DNA from: Tetragonia tetragonoides
Taxonomy: Eukaryota > Streptophyta > Magnoliopsida > Caryophyllales > Aizoaceae
NCBI GenBank assembly: GCA_038025085.1
Contig: CM076144.1
Span: 45,114,001-45,178,000 of the forward strand
Direction of reading: 5' to 3'
DNA length: 64,000 nt
Part shown: positions 62,545 through 64,000 of the stretch, piece after piece
How the letters are laid out: each line of letters starts with the position of its first letter
Numbering within the stretch: the first letter of the stretch is position 1
Notes under the pieces: generated by a model
The model's database searches: none
What the model was told of the DNA's origin: nothing
Seen by the model: only the letters and a program-made list of their open reading frames with translations
Program-made: the position numbers and the translations under genes

Positions 62545-64000
<1,456 letters not shown>

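Overview
This window looks like intergenic chromosomal DNA from a flowering plant, almost certainly a eudicot. It is AT-rich, has very few genes, and is packed with nested plant transposon types (copia, Tat-like gypsy, hAT, CACTA, Tourist, Stowaway-like and Helitron elements, and tRNA-derived SINEs). The one intact host gene belongs to a plant-only family (FANTASTIC FOUR). An Amaranthaceae-type genome such as spinach or a relative is my guess from the general look of the repeats; the species is not established. No tRNA, rRNA, CRISPR or bacterial-type feature was seen.

Layout. 1-4 kb: a SINE and the intronless FAF-like gene on the minus strand with a TATA box. 4.1-7.2 kb: four diverged copies of an unknown repeat, a second SINE and an (AT)n tract. 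7.8-11.9 kb: a complete hAT transposon with a perfect 8-bp target duplication and a broken transposase. 12.0-13.8, 20.7-22.6 and 61.7-62.5 kb: head-to-tail clusters of short Helitron-like elements ending in a small hairpin plus CTAG. 14.6-20.4 kb: a CACTA remnant and six or seven Tourist-like MITEs. 23.9-29.9 kb: a copia retrotransposon with both LTRs and a perfect target duplication but a ruined interior, carrying a Stowaway-like insertion. 30.9-39.6 kb: more MITEs, a hAT MITE and a short CACTA element.

40.0-56.3 kb is a nest. A Tat-like gypsy element lies on the minus strand: 5' LTR 54946-56268, primer site, gag and integrase remnants, and an antisense DUF7745-type ORF with its own TATA box beyond the pol end. 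It was interrupted by a CACTA element (47891-50623) and by a solo-LTR-like element (51045-51999). A truncated Ale-like copia pol (40880-44455) and an RNase-H-like coding fragment lie to its left. 56.8-58.2 kb is a second copy of the block at 23.07-23.94 plus 29.88-29.95 kb; it is the empty site of the copia insertion and carries its own later insertions, including a 3.35-kb element with hairpin-bearing termini (58208-61560). The window ends inside another inverted-repeat element.

No pathway-level gene cooperation can be claimed. FAF is the only host gene supported. The rest is an unusually readable record of nested insertions, with several element boundaries resolved to the base through target-site duplications. 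The best leads for something not well described are the MITEs with short-motif arrays and central microsatellites, the chimeric Helitron dimers that appear twice, the antisense ORF of the gypsy element, and the 3.35-kb element with double-hairpin termini.
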